From positions 372,001 to 436,000 of the forward strand of contig CADADR010000001.1 of the NCBI GenBank assembly GCA_902786745.1: a stretch of DNA of 64,000 bases, given 5' to 3'. Shown here in pieces: positions 43,847 through 51,671 of the stretch (position 1 is the stretch's first letter; each line of letters begins with the position of its first letter). Below the pieces are notes generated by a model that was given only the letters and a program-made list of their open reading frames with translations, had not been told where the DNA came from and did not search any database. This DNA is from an uncultured Bacteroidia bacterium (lineage in GTDB: Bacteria; Bacteroidota; Bacteroidia; Bacteroidales; F082). Made by a program: the position numbers and the translations under genes.

Positions 43847-43980
43847 AGTTGTGTGTGTTTAGTAATTAGTAATTAGTTTGTTTAGTTGTGTCGCACCTCG
43901 TGGTTGGCGAATTTGCCCTATCAATCGGTTTGACGATGCAAAGTAACAACACTTGTCAAGACTAAGCCGTTGATTAAACG

Positions 43981-44020
43981 TTTGTAGTCGACAGCAGTCG
44001 TTTGTTGTCGTTTGCTGTCG
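43981..44020. promoter_or_regulatory. Four 10-bp tandem repeats upstream of the LytTR gene
   Basis: Four abutting 10-mers: TTTGTAGTCG, ACAGCAGTCG, TTTGTTGTCG and TTTGCTGTCG. The spacing equals one DNA turn, so identical faces line up. They sit in the 289-bp gap between ssb and the LytTR regulator, about 85 bp upstream of the -7 box. The rest of the gap (43847-43980) shows no gene. Confidence 0.5.
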
Positions 44021-44105
44021 GCTTTATTGTTGATATTTAATAAATTACATTTTTCCGATGTCTTATGACTTTTTTCGATTTTTTTGAGGATTTATGGAGA
44101 TTTAC

Positions 44106-44113
44106 TATCTTTG
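44106..44113 (+). promoter_or_regulatory. -7 box for the LytTR regulator gene
   Basis: TATCTTTG, 22 bp before the chosen ATG at 44136. Confidence 0.6.
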
Positions 44114-44135
44114 CAGTCCAATAATAGGATTAGAA

Positions 44136-44945
44136 ATGACTGCATTACCCAAGAAATATGCTGCTGGAAAAGGTTTTTTTACCCATATCCTTACTGTCCC
44201 GTTCTTTGTTTTCGGGATGCTCTTGCTTTTTTCACCTACTAGTTTCGACCGTTTCTCTATTCCCTTCTCGCGCTATTCGTTCCATGTGACGATGATTCTC
44301 TGCATCGTCCTCGTGGTGATGATTATCTCCCGATTGTTGTTTATGTTGTTCAATCGGAAAAGACGCGAGATCGATTGGGGAAGGAGTGTCTTGCTCTGCC
44401 TGCTTGAAATTGTTTTTTCTTCGGGCTTTACGGCCTTGTATCTCTGGCTGATGTCGAGTAAGGAAGTAGCCTTTTTCTGGTTCTTCGGCATGACGCTGGT
44501 CTATCTCTTTGTCCTCATGCTCATCCCTTATGTAATCATCGACTTGTATTTCTTGCTGTTGGCCAAGGATCAGCAGCTCTTCGAGAAAGACCGTGACGCC
44601 TCGAAAGAGAAGATCCGCTTTGTGGACGAGCGCGACAACCTCAAGTTGGTGGTGGCCACCGATGCGGTGCTTTATGTGCAGTCGGACGAGAACTATGTGA
44701 AGATCTGCTATTTGGAGGACAGCGAAATCAAGTTCTGCAGCATCCGCAACACGATGAAAAGGGTGGAGGACCTTTGTGTCAGAAACGGTTTGGTACGATG
44801 CCACCGCTCCTATTTCATCAATAGCAGCAGGGTGCAGGCGCTTCAGAAGGACAAGGAATTCACCTATGCCGTCCTGGATGTGCCTAACGCCAGCCGCGTG
44901 CCTGTGAGCAAAAACTATTACGATCAACTTTCGGCACTATTATAA
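44136..44945 (+). CDS. Membrane-bound LytTR transcriptional regulator
   Basis: A 269-residue protein. Four hydrophobic helices fill residues about 15-145. A linker leads to a C-terminal LytTR DNA-binding domain (ADVLYVQSDENYVKI-type strand, then IRNTMKRVEDLC and VRCHRSYFINSSRV). It is not a response regulator: there is no receiver domain, so the membrane part must sense the signal directly. The promoter at 44106-44113 excludes the ATG at 44094 as start. It is followed by hydF after 2 bp, so hydF may be in its operon. The 10-bp repeats upstream could be an autoregulatory site. Confidence 0.85.
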   Translation: MTALPKKYAAGKGFFTHILTVPFFVFGMLLLFSPTSFDRFSIPFSRYSFHVTMILCIVLVVMIISRLLFMLFNRKRREIDWGRSVLLCLLEIVFSSGFTALYLWLMSSKEVAFFWFFGMTLVYLFVLMLIPYVIIDLYFLLLAKDQQLFEKDRDASKEKIRFVDERDNLKLVVATDAVLYVQSDENYVKICYLEDSEIKFCSIRNTMKRVEDLCVRNGLVRCHRSYFINSSRVQALQKDKEFTYAVLDVPNASRVPVSKNYYDQLSALL

Positions 44946-44947
44946 TT

Positions 44948-46138
44948 ATGGCTAAGGATCTGAAACCACATATTGGTATCTTCGGTCGCAGAAACTGCGG
45001 CAAGAGCAGTCTTATTAACCTGCTGACGGGACAGGACATCGCCATCGTGAGCGACACGGCGGGTACTACCACCGATCCCGTCAAGAAAAGCATTGAAATC
45101 TTTGGCATTGGGCCTTGTGTGCTCATCGACACGGCGGGCATCGACGACGTGGGCGAATTGGGCCAGCAGCGTGTGGATAAGACCATGAAAGTGCTGGAGG
45201 AGATCGACTGCGCCGTTTTGGTCATCACAGAAAACAACTTCGGTGATCCTGAGAAGCATCTCATCGCGCGCATGAACGAACTGGCGGTACCATTCTTCGT
45301 CGTCCACAACAAATCCGACCAAGAGCCGCTTCTCGCCGTTGTGAAGGCAATGATAGAGCAGAACTATGCCACTAAGGTGCTGAATTTCAGCGTTACTAAG
45401 AAGGATGACATTGCGCCTTTAGTCGATCTATTGAAAAAGACCATTCCCGAGAGCGCCTATCAGAAAGTGTCGTTGTTGGGCGGCATTATCCAACCTAATG
45501 AGGTGGTGGTTTTGGTCTGCCCCGTCGACAGCGAGGCACCCGAAGGCCGTCTTATCCTGCCTCAAGTGATGGCCATCCGCGATGTATTGGACAACGAATG
45601 CATCTGTGTTGTGCTGAAGGAAACCCACTTGCAGCAGTACCTCGACACCATGCCTAAGCCCGCCTTGGTGGTCACCGACAGCCAAGTCTTCGGCCAGGTG
45701 AGCAAAATTGTCCCCAATGACATTCCTTTGACCAGCTTCAGCATTGTCATGGCGCGCCTGCGCGGCGACTTCGACAACTACGTGAAAGGCACGCCTTATC
45801 TCTCACAACTGAAAGACGGCGACACGGTCTTGTTGCTTGAGTCGTGCACCCACCACAGCACCTGCGAAGACATCGGCCGCGTGAAGTTGCCCCGCATGAT
45901 CCTGAAATACACAGGAAAAGACATTCATTTCGAGTATGTGGCGGGTCTGTCGCCCATCGCCAATCCCGAAAAATACGCCATGGCCATCCAATGCGGTGGC
46001 TGCATGAGCACGCGCAAGCAACTGTTGAATCGAACCAATCTGTTTGTCAACCAAGGCATCCCGATCAGTAACTACGGCATGGCCTTGGCCTATATGAAAG
46101 GGATTTTTGAGCGGGTGATGGTGCCGTTTTGTAAATAA
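44948..46138 (+). CDS. hydF: [FeFe]-hydrogenase maturation GTPase HydF
   Basis: A 396-residue scaffold and GTPase for the H-cluster. The G1 motif is GRRNCGKSS, G2/G3 are DTAGTTTDP and DTAGIDD, and NKSD is G4. The C-terminal cluster-binding region has CTHHST and a QCGGCM motif, typical of HydF. Its presence implies hydrogen metabolism, but hydE, hydG and hydA are not in the window. It ends at 46138; a diverged copy of its last 75 bp lies at 52450-52528. Confidence 0.95.
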   Translation: MAKDLKPHIGIFGRRNCGKSSLINLLTGQDIAIVSDTAGTTTDPVKKSIEIFGIGPCVLIDTAGIDDVGELGQQRVDKTMKVLEEIDCAVLVITENNFGDPEKHLIARMNELAVPFFVVHNKSDQEPLLAVVKAMIEQNYATKVLNFSVTKKDDIAPLVDLLKKTIPESAYQKVSLLGGIIQPNEVVVLVCPVDSEAPEGRLILPQVMAIRDVLDNECICVVLKETHLQQYLDTMPKPALVVTDSQVFGQVSKIVPNDIPLTSFSIVMARLRGDFDNYVKGTPYLSQLKDGDTVLLLESCTHHSTCEDIGRVKLPRMILKYTGKDIHFEYVAGLSPIANPEKYAMAIQCGGCMSTRKQLLNRTNLFVNQGIPISNYGMALAYMKGIFERVMVPFCK

Positions 46139-46142
46139 GTGC
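46061..46142 (+). repeat. Left copy of the hydF 3'-end direct repeat (attL candidate)
   Basis: The last 78 coding bases of hydF plus GTG after the stop. It aligns without gaps with 52450-52531, with about twelve mismatches. Several are synonymous (CCG/CCA, ATC/ATT, AGT/AGC) and some change residues near the end (K to N, V to E, C to R). It reads PISNYGMALAYMKGIFERVM in this copy. Confidence 0.85.
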
Positions 46143-46144
46143 TT

Positions 46145-46405
46145 TTATTTTTCTGTCTCTTCTCCAATACGTGCCTTCATATCTTCAAGGAAAGCGTGCG
46201 AATAGTATTGGAAGAAATTGAAATGCATGGAGAGTGAGATACGAAGCAACAAGTCGCCGTCAAGTGAAGGCTTGTTGAAGATCTTGTAGACATGGTTGCG
46301 GGTGCAGCCTATCTCACGCGAGAGCCAGCCCACGCTGCGCTTGTCGGCCTTGAGTCGCGCTTGGATGATATGTCCGATGTGAATGTTGCTTGTTGCGTTT
46401 TCCAT
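46145..46405 (-). CDS. Small XRE-type DNA-binding protein
   Basis: An 86-residue protein with one HTH: IIQARLKADKRSVGWLSREIGCTRNHVYKIF contains the two-helix motif (SVGWLSREIGCTRNHVYKIF). It ends with a short charged tail. It is transcribed away from the regulator/kinase pair, with -7 boxes for both in 46428-46517, so it may repress the divergent promoter. Its stop lies 6 bp from the hydF stop. Confidence 0.8.
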   Translation of the reverse strand: MENATSNIHIGHIIQARLKADKRSVGWLSREIGCTRNHVYKIFNKPSLDGDLLLRISLSMHFNFFQYYSHAFLEDMKARIGEETEK

Positions 46406-46427
46406 CTGCTCACGTAATCGAATAGCG

Positions 46428-46517
46428 CAAAAGTAGCCCTTAACAGACCTTCATTTTTCATCCATTTCATCCATTTGCATTTTCTTTCGATTCTTAACAT
46501 GAAAATGCTTACTTTTG
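46428..46517. promoter_or_regulatory. Divergent promoter between the XRE gene and the kinase operon
   Basis: TACTTTTG on the minus strand at 46435-46428 (XRE gene) and TACTTTTG on the plus strand at 46510-46517 (regulator/kinase). In between is TTTCATCCATTTCATCCATTT, a direct repeat of TTTCATCCA (about 46447-46476) that could be an operator. Confidence 0.55.
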
Positions 46518-46535
46518 CCCAAAATAAGCGAAACC

Positions 46536-47099
46536 ATGTTATCCCTTCCCATCATAGCAATGATCAAGAAGAAGTCGGGGCTCGACTTCAGCAATGCCAA
46601 GGATTTCGAGGTGTTGTCAGGGTCGTTTCCAGCCAGCGACCGTTTGGGAGTCAATACACTGAAACGGCTGATGGGCTATGCCAAGTCGCCCATCGCGCCA
46701 CGCAAAGCCACCCTTGACGCTTTGGCGCATTATCTCGGTTCGTTTTCATGGGAGGCGCTGACAGGTGCCCAACCTGTTGAGAGTGACTGGATGGAGAAGG
46801 CTTTCTTCGCCGACGAGATTCGCGAAGGCACAACGGTGGAGGCATCATGGCTACCCAACCGGCATATCGCATTGCTGTGTATCGGTGAAAACAAATTCCG
46901 CGTGACAGAGAGCTTGAACGGCAAATTGCTTGTCAACGATGAAGTGACCATCCTTAGTTTTCGTTTGGAGTATCCTTTGCAGGTGTACCAAGTCATCCGC
47001 AATGGCGAGATTGTACGCGATGCTGCGGGCAATGAGTTGGGTTATGTGGCTGGACGCCAAAACGGATTGACTGAACTATTCATCAAGGAGGCTGCCTAA
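46536..47099 (+). CDS. Putative regulator with N-terminal helical domain, partner of the kinase
   Basis: A 187-residue cytoplasmic protein. The first 80 residues look like a divergent HTH/XRE fold (FEVLSGSFPASDRLGVNTLKRLMGYAK and LDALAHYLGSFSWEAL). The C-terminal half is a beta-rich small domain (WLPNRHIALLCIGENKFRVTES ... RLEYPLQVYQV). I do not recognise it. Its stop overlaps the kinase ATG by one base (TAATG), so the two are coupled and it is a plausible phosphorylation target. The ATG at 46536 fits the -7 box at 46510-46517. Confidence 0.7.
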   Translation: MLSLPIIAMIKKKSGLDFSNAKDFEVLSGSFPASDRLGVNTLKRLMGYAKSPIAPRKATLDALAHYLGSFSWEALTGAQPVESDWMEKAFFADEIREGTTVEASWLPNRHIALLCIGENKFRVTESLNGKLLVNDEVTILSFRLEYPLQVYQVIRNGEIVRDAAGNELGYVAGRQNGLTELFIKEAA

Positions 47100-48736
47100 T
47101 GAGCGTTTCCGATTTCATCAATCCTGTACAACACAATCAAGATGAAGTGTTGTTTGATAGTGGTGGCACCTGTGATTGCTACCGTCTCGTCAAGGACAAC
47201 CGCGTCTATTGCGTCAAACGGCCCAAGAAGGACATGCGTTCGTCGGAAGTTTATATGAGTTTGTTCCGCAAGGAGTTTGAACTCGGCATAGAGTTGGAGC
47301 ATCCCAACATTGTGCGTTACTTTGCCTATGATGAGGACGAAAACGGCCCATACATCCGCATGGACTACATCGATGGCGACAGCCTTGAGGCTTTTGTGGC
47401 CCAGCATCCTGACTATTTCAAAGAGAAAGGGCACAGGAAACAATTCTGCGACGAGTTGTTTTCGGCTTTGTCCTATCTTCACGACAAGAAGATGCTACAT
47501 CTCGACCTTAAGCCCAGTAACATACTCATCACCAACAAAGGCCATCATGTAAAGCTTATTGATTTAGGTTTCGGTTGGAGCGAGAGTTACCTTCATGATG
47601 TAGGTTTCACTCGTGAGTATTGTGCGCCAGAACAGCAGTTCGCCAAAACCGAGTCGTTTGGTCCCGCCACCGACATCTATGCATTGGGCAAGATTTTGCA
47701 GCGTTTCGGTTTGGCCAAGAATTCTATAACGCAATGCTGTCTGAAGGAAGATCCAAGAGCGCGTTACCAAAGCGTAGACGCTTTGCGAAAAGCCATGCAA
47801 CGTAGCGAAACGATCAGAATTTCCTCGAGAGTGGGTTTGGGGTTGGTTGCGGCAATGCTGATAGGAGCCGTCGTTTGGTTGGTAGGCTTCAGGGAAAAGC
47901 CCTTGCCGCCCCGACCACCAGCGCCTGAAGGAGCCATCAACGGGTTGTTTACCATCAACGAGGCAGGCGACCAAGTGTATTTCTCGAAGGGCAACCTGCA
48001 ATACAAGCCCTCGATCAACACATGGCGTTTTGCCGAAAACCAGTTTGACTATATTGGCGGCGACAATGCCAACCACGGTTCTGCTGAGAAATGCGTCAAT
48101 TGGCTGGATTTGTTCGCTTGGGGTGCCAGTGGGCGTGACCATGGAGCGATATGTTATCAGCCATGGTGCAGTCGCAACGTTTATGAAGACGAGGCTTGGC
48201 AATACAGCGCCTATGGCGTTGACACGCTGAACCTATTTGATGGCGATGGCCAGGCCGATTGGGGCTACAATGCCATCAGCAATGGCGGCAATGAAGAAAA
48301 CGTATGGCGCACTTTGACCATTGAGGAATGGGATTACATCCTTGAGAAGCGGACTACCGCCACGGGTATCCGTTTTGCGAAGGCAGCTGTTGATGGCGTT
48401 TGGGGATTGTTGTTGTTGCCTGACGACTGGGACAGCACCTATTGTTCACTACGGAAATATAACGACGATGATGTCGACTACACCCCCAACAATCTCACCG
48501 AGCCTTTCTGGACAGAGAAGGCAGAGGCCCAAGGGGCGGTGTTTCTGCCGGCGGCAGGCATCCGCGACTTCGGTTACGTGGGGTTGGTGGGCAAATACGG
48601 TCTGTATTGGTCGTCTTCCTGCCTCAACCCCAAAGAAGCCTTGGGCATCTACTTCAGCAACAGTTTCTTCTATCACTCCATCACCACCGACAAATGCAGT
48701 GGCCGCAGTGTGAGGTTGGTGAGGGATAAGGAATAG
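47099..48736 (+). CDS. Membrane Ser/Thr kinase fused to an extracytoplasmic FISUMP-like domain
   Basis: A 545-residue protein. The kinase domain (about 14-225) has Lys40 in CVKRPKK, the catalytic loop HLDLKPSN (Asp136), the metal site DLGFG (Asp155) and APEQ (175-178). A transmembrane helix (about 247-264) follows, then a proline-rich linker (KPLPPRPPAPEG). Residues 280-545 match the Fibrobacter/Bacteroidota FISUMP-type repeat domain (FSKGNLQYKPSINTWRFAENQ ... GLYWSSSCL ... GRSVRLVRD). The layout is a kinase that senses an external ligand. HRD is replaced by HLD, which is acceptable in many active kinases. Confidence 0.85.
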   Translation: MSVSDFINPVQHNQDEVLFDSGGTCDCYRLVKDNRVYCVKRPKKDMRSSEVYMSLFRKEFELGIELEHPNIVRYFAYDEDENGPYIRMDYIDGDSLEAFVAQHPDYFKEKGHRKQFCDELFSALSYLHDKKMLHLDLKPSNILITNKGHHVKLIDLGFGWSESYLHDVGFTREYCAPEQQFAKTESFGPATDIYALGKILQRFGLAKNSITQCCLKEDPRARYQSVDALRKAMQRSETIRISSRVGLGLVAAMLIGAVVWLVGFREKPLPPRPPAPEGAINGLFTINEAGDQVYFSKGNLQYKPSINTWRFAENQFDYIGGDNANHGSAEKCVNWLDLFAWGASGRDHGAICYQPWCSRNVYEDEAWQYSAYGVDTLNLFDGDGQADWGYNAISNGGNEENVWRTLTIEEWDYILEKRTTATGIRFAKAAVDGVWGLLLLPDDWDSTYCSLRKYNDDDVDYTPNNLTEPFWTEKAEAQGAVFLPAAGIRDFGYVGLVGKYGLYWSSSCLNPKEALGIYFSNSFFYHSITTDKCSGRSVRLVRDKE

Positions 48737-48828
48737 AATAATACAGAAACCAGCGAAATCTATTTTTTGGGGATTTCGTTGATTTCTGTCTTTTCCTCTT
48801 CTTCAATCATCTTCATGAGGCCCAAGTT

Positions 48829-48921
48829 CTACAAAGCGTTCATAAAAGCCCTGCGTTTGCGTTCTTCACTCGTGTTGTTATGGGGTTCCATACGATTCTT
48901 GAAATACAATTCAATCGGCAT
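48829..48921 (-). CDS. Very small gene at the end of the radical-SAM cluster, with an in-frame amber codon
   Basis: A 30-residue frame (MPIELYFKNRMEPHNN...) whose ATG overlaps the zinc-ribbon stop (TAATG). It ends in TAG at 48829-48831, but the same frame continues without break for 22 further codons to TAG at 48760-48762 (NLGLMKMIEEEEKTE). The result may be a gene broken by an amber mutation, or two tiny products. The sequence is hydrophilic and highly charged. Not recognised. Confidence 0.45.
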   Translation of the reverse strand: MPIELYFKNRMEPHNNTSEERKRRAFMNAL

Positions 48922-49100
48922 TATTGTTCTTTCAAATACCCGAAGGCGCATTGGCTACACTTGAAGCCGCCGCTGCTGTATTTGCCTCGGTGATAGGGCT
49001 GGCAGAAAGGACAAACGCGATACCCGCATTTGTCACAAACATACCATTTGTTGGTTTGGGGAAACTCTTTCCCGCAGCATTGACAGGGGATATAGACCAT
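48921..49100 (-). CDS. Small zinc-ribbon protein
   Basis: A 59-residue protein with nine Cys: CQCC, CDKC, CPFC and CSQC. This is enough for two zinc-ribbon or rubredoxin-like knuckles. It lies in the same direction as the radical-SAM gene, in the string of tiny genes, and is followed directly by another overlapping small frame. Its function is unknown. It was found by reading the minus strand between 48900 and 49110, where the frame is intact. Confidence 0.6.
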   Translation of the reverse strand: MVYIPCQCCGKEFPQTNKWYVCDKCGYRVCPFCQPYHRGKYSSGGFKCSQCAFGYLKEQ

Positions 49101-49207
49101 AGTTTTACAATTTGAATTTGCTTAAGTCAAATCTTTGTTCGAAACGAAAGCCGGTCTTGTGCAATAAATATTAGCGACTATGGATGTACGTTTTGTTTCT
49201 GTCATTA

Positions 49208-49357
49208 TTAGTAATTAACTAATCTGTCGAACCATTCTTTAAATTGTTCAAGCCTTTCATCGTCTAACTTTTCTCCGTTCTTTTGCTTCTTGTATAACTC
49301 AAGAACTTTTGCAATTCCGTCTAAAGCATGTTCTGCTAACAATTCTTTTTGTTCCAT
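49208..49357 (-). CDS. Small charged helical protein
   Basis: A 49-residue frame starting MEQKELLAEHALDGIAKVLELYKKQ and ending FKEWFDRLVNY. It is strongly amphipathic-helical and highly charged. It sits between the radical-SAM cluster's hairpin (49389-49412) and the zinc-ribbon gene. Possible roles are a leader or antitoxin-like peptide; this is a guess from size and charge only. Confidence 0.55.
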   Translation of the reverse strand: MEQKELLAEHALDGIAKVLELYKKQKNGEKLDDERLEQFKEWFDRLVNY

Positions 49358-49388
49358 TTTAATTGTTGAATTAAGGTGTTTAATTGAA

Positions 49389-49412
49389 GAGGGCGGGCTT
49401 TTCCCCGCCCTC
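49389..49412 (-). terminator. GC-rich hairpin inside the small-gene string
   Basis: Stem GAGGGCGGG / CCCGCCCTC with the loop CTTTTC. On the minus strand it follows the stop of the 61-residue frame at 49433. No U-tract follows, so it may be an attenuator or processing hairpin rather than a full terminator. Confidence 0.5.
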
Positions 49413-49432
49413 GTTTAGTTACATAAACTGAA

Positions 49433-49618
49433 TCAAGCAGGTGTGATAGATAATATCGTTATCTGCTTGTTGCGCGGTACGGTACATTGAGTGTAAAGCT
49501 TTTCTTTAGCCTCTCCTTCCGAACCATACTGCAAACCCATAATTCTCATGCTATAAGAATTATCTACTTTGAATTTTACTTCGTACTGCATGACATTGTT
49601 GTTTAAATGGCCATTCAT
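49433..49618 (-). CDS. Small protein of the radical-SAM cluster
   Basis: A 61-residue frame whose ATG (49618) overlaps the stop of the next upstream gene in an ATGA, giving translational coupling. An internal ATG at 49591 would give 52 residues (QYEVKFKVDNSYSMRIMGLQ). It looks like one small beta-domain with a single Cys. It could be a binding or recognition protein for the modified peptide; not recognised. Confidence 0.55.
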   Translation of the reverse strand: MNGHLNNNVMQYEVKFKVDNSYSMRIMGLQYGSEGEAKEKLYTQCTVPRNKQITILSITPA

Positions 49619-49722
49619 TTCATTGGAGCAAAGTACCATGAGCAGTGAGCTTGTTGAGTGAAGTTCACACCACCGGGGTTAGCAACATTGCTAAAGCTTG
49701 AAACTTTCAATTCGATTTTCAT
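49615..49722 (-). CDS. Candidate precursor peptide (35 residues)
   Basis: A 35-residue frame with a leader-like start (MKIELKVSSFSNVAN), a Pro-Gly-Gly motif at 16-18, and a core-like tail with Gln, His, Cys, Trp and Tyr (FTQQAHCSWYFAPMK). This is the size and layout of a ribosomally made, modified peptide (RiPP) precursor, with a GG leader boundary and residues that radical-SAM enzymes often modify. It lies 55 bp downstream of the radical-SAM gene on the same strand. The ATG is at 49720-49722, and the stop overlaps the next gene's start. Confidence 0.6.
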   Translation of the reverse strand: MKIELKVSSFSNVANPGGVNFTQQAHCSWYFAPMK

Positions 49723-49777
49723 AGTTTAATGATTTAAAATGTTTAGGTTCGTTTACAGGAAGAACCATTTGTCCTTT

Positions 49778-51355
49778 TTATTGATGTAATAGTTTTCTCT
49801 CAAGTAACGGCGTGTTTATTTTTAGTGATGACAGGGCTTCTTCAAAACTCCTTCCATCTAACATGTCTTCTCCCTTTAGCAAACTCATCTGTAGACGGTA
49901 CCTTGTTTTTGCCAAATCACAAGTACTTTCGGCAGGTTTGAGATAGTCGCCATGTTCGATGTAATTCAATCCAGCACAGGGCTTGCAACATTTACAATAT
50001 TCATAATCACCACAATGCTCATATTCTTCCATTGTACAATGACGCCAGCTTTCAAGAAGCGCATTGTTCGCTACAATTTCCTTCCACGTTTTTTCTTTCA
50101 GCGAGCCAAATGACATTGGGAAGGCGGCACATGCCTGAACTTCTCCATCTGGGGTTATTGAGAAGTCAACAAAACCGACCGTACAGCAGTTCTGATCCAT
50201 TTTACATTTTCTTTCAGCAAAAGAATCCAAATCGGAGAGAAGATTATCTGACAATCTCTTGTCCATCCAAACCACTTTGAATTGTTCTTCAGTCAATCGA
50301 AGTTGTCTTGAAAGACAATCTCCATCATTGGACTCTCGGATATTAATCTCAAACTGCGGCTCAGCACCATATTGTTTCGCTATGTCGGCTACCAAATAAT
50401 AACTATGCAAATTGGGCTGCATGATGCAGCATTTCAAGTTCATGGGAATGGCTAAATCGGAAAGTTGTTCTACCACTTTCATTGAACGTTCCCATGATCC
50501 TTTCACACGAGTGATGGCATCATGGTCTTCGGCAATGCCGCTGTAGATGCTCACGCCCACCAAGCGAGGATAGTAGTTGACCAATTGTTCTACCTTATCC
50601 ACAATGCGCTGTCCGTTGGTGAAGACATCAAAAGCAATTTCCTTTTGGTAAAGATAATCAATAATGTCCCAAACGATAGGCTTTGAGAACGGGTCGCCTC
50701 CCGAAAGGCAGACTTTCACCAAACCATGTTCGCAAAGGTCATCGATGATACGCTTGTAATCGTCTAAGTCGAGTTCCTCGCGGTCGGCGCGGTGGCTGAT
50801 TTCATTGTCGTTGCGCGTGGCACCAGGATTGTAGCAATGGATGCACTGCTCGCTGCAGTTGTAGGTCAACTCAAACATCACGGAAGTCACCGTCATGCCA
50901 TCGTCAACGGCATTGTAGTAATCCTGCTCCGCCGAGGAAGTGTCGAAAGGCAGTTTCTCCTTGGTGGTTTTCTCTGTGGTCATTGCAGTGTTGCGTTTGG
51001 CTTCGGCTAACTGAGAACGCAGCCTTTTGATGTCGTCAGTTGAAGGGACAAAATCCGTTAGCAGTCCCACATTAATCAAGGTGTCGAAAAACGCATCTAT
51101 GGACTCCTCGGCAATGCCTGTTGCTGAGGTTATCTTTTCCACTTCAACTTGGCCATTGCGTGGCACGGCAAGCACCTCTCCGATGACATCAGCGGAATAC
51201 GACTCAAAGAAATAACTGTAGCCAGTCAAGAGGTTGTACATCAAAGCCACACGTTTTTCGGCGTTGTAGCGGCCACAGGTCCAAATGGGTCTATAGTTCA
51301 TGCCTTCCTTTTTTAAACAGACAGTATAATTGTCAGACACAGTATCATAAAACAA
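49778..51355 (-). CDS. Radical SAM/SPASM peptide-modifying enzyme
   Basis: A 525-residue protein. The radical SAM motif is CSEQCIHC (CX3CX2C) in ELTYNCSEQCIHCYNPGATR, followed by SGGDPF. The C-terminal SPASM-type Cys set (QNCCTVGFVDFS, QACAAFP, HCTMEEYEHC, CKCCKPC) binds auxiliary clusters as in PqqE, anSME and RiPP maturases. The first 115 residues form a PqqD-like or winged-helix recognition domain (YNAEKRVALMYNLLTGYSYFFESYSADVIG). The start at 51355 overlaps the upstream gene; an ATG at 51301 is an alternative. It is the central enzyme of a cluster of seven small genes. Confidence 0.88.
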   Translation of the reverse strand: MFYDTVSDNYTVCLKKEGMNYRPIWTCGRYNAEKRVALMYNLLTGYSYFFESYSADVIGEVLAVPRNGQVEVEKITSATGIAEESIDAFFDTLINVGLLTDFVPSTDDIKRLRSQLAEAKRNTAMTTEKTTKEKLPFDTSSAEQDYYNAVDDGMTVTSVMFELTYNCSEQCIHCYNPGATRNDNEISHRADREELDLDDYKRIIDDLCEHGLVKVCLSGGDPFSKPIVWDIIDYLYQKEIAFDVFTNGQRIVDKVEQLVNYYPRLVGVSIYSGIAEDHDAITRVKGSWERSMKVVEQLSDLAIPMNLKCCIMQPNLHSYYLVADIAKQYGAEPQFEINIRESNDGDCLSRQLRLTEEQFKVVWMDKRLSDNLLSDLDSFAERKCKMDQNCCTVGFVDFSITPDGEVQACAAFPMSFGSLKEKTWKEIVANNALLESWRHCTMEEYEHCGDYEYCKCCKPCAGLNYIEHGDYLKPAESTCDLAKTRYRLQMSLLKGEDMLDGRSFEEALSSLKINTPLLERKLLHQ

Positions 51356-51671
51356 AACTAAAAAACAAAGCTGCGATTACAGCGGTAGCTATACGAACCC
51401 ATCCCATAGTTTGATTGTCACGTGTGTTGGGTAATAACAAATTCACAGCTGCTATTATGGATAATAATATTGAATACCATAAAGGTGATTCTGCTATCCA
51501 AGCTATCCATAATAAAACGATAGTGCAGACCAACTTGCTGGCTAAAAGCCAAAGACCAATTGCACACCCTTTTGATTGCTCTGTAATTTCATCTCCATCT
51601 TCATTTTTTTCAGGGCCGGGGTTAAATGTTTTTATTTCATCATGCAGTTCGTTGAAAAAATTATCACTCAT
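51345..51671 (-). CDS. Small membrane protein upstream of the radical-SAM gene
   Basis: A 108-residue protein with an acidic N-terminus (NFFNELHDEIKTFNPGPEKNEDGDEI) and three hydrophobic helices (about 36-60, 64-80 and 88-107). Its last codons overlap the radical-SAM start by 11 bp. A -7 box TATATTTG (51706-51699) lies 28 bp upstream of ATG 51671, so this is the first gene of the cluster. A role as exporter or immunity protein is a guess. Confidence 0.65.
   Translation of the reverse strand: MSDNFFNELHDEIKTFNPGPEKNEDGDEITEQSKGCAIGLWLLASKLVCTIVLLWIAWIAESPLWYSILLSIIAAVNLLLPNTRDNQTMGWVRIATAVIAALFFSFVL

Noticed and set aside
43450..43861. Possible CRISPR-like or IS-like repeats at the ssb pair
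   Set aside because: The similarity is that of duplicated gene leaders and paralogous coding sequence. No array or transposase is present.
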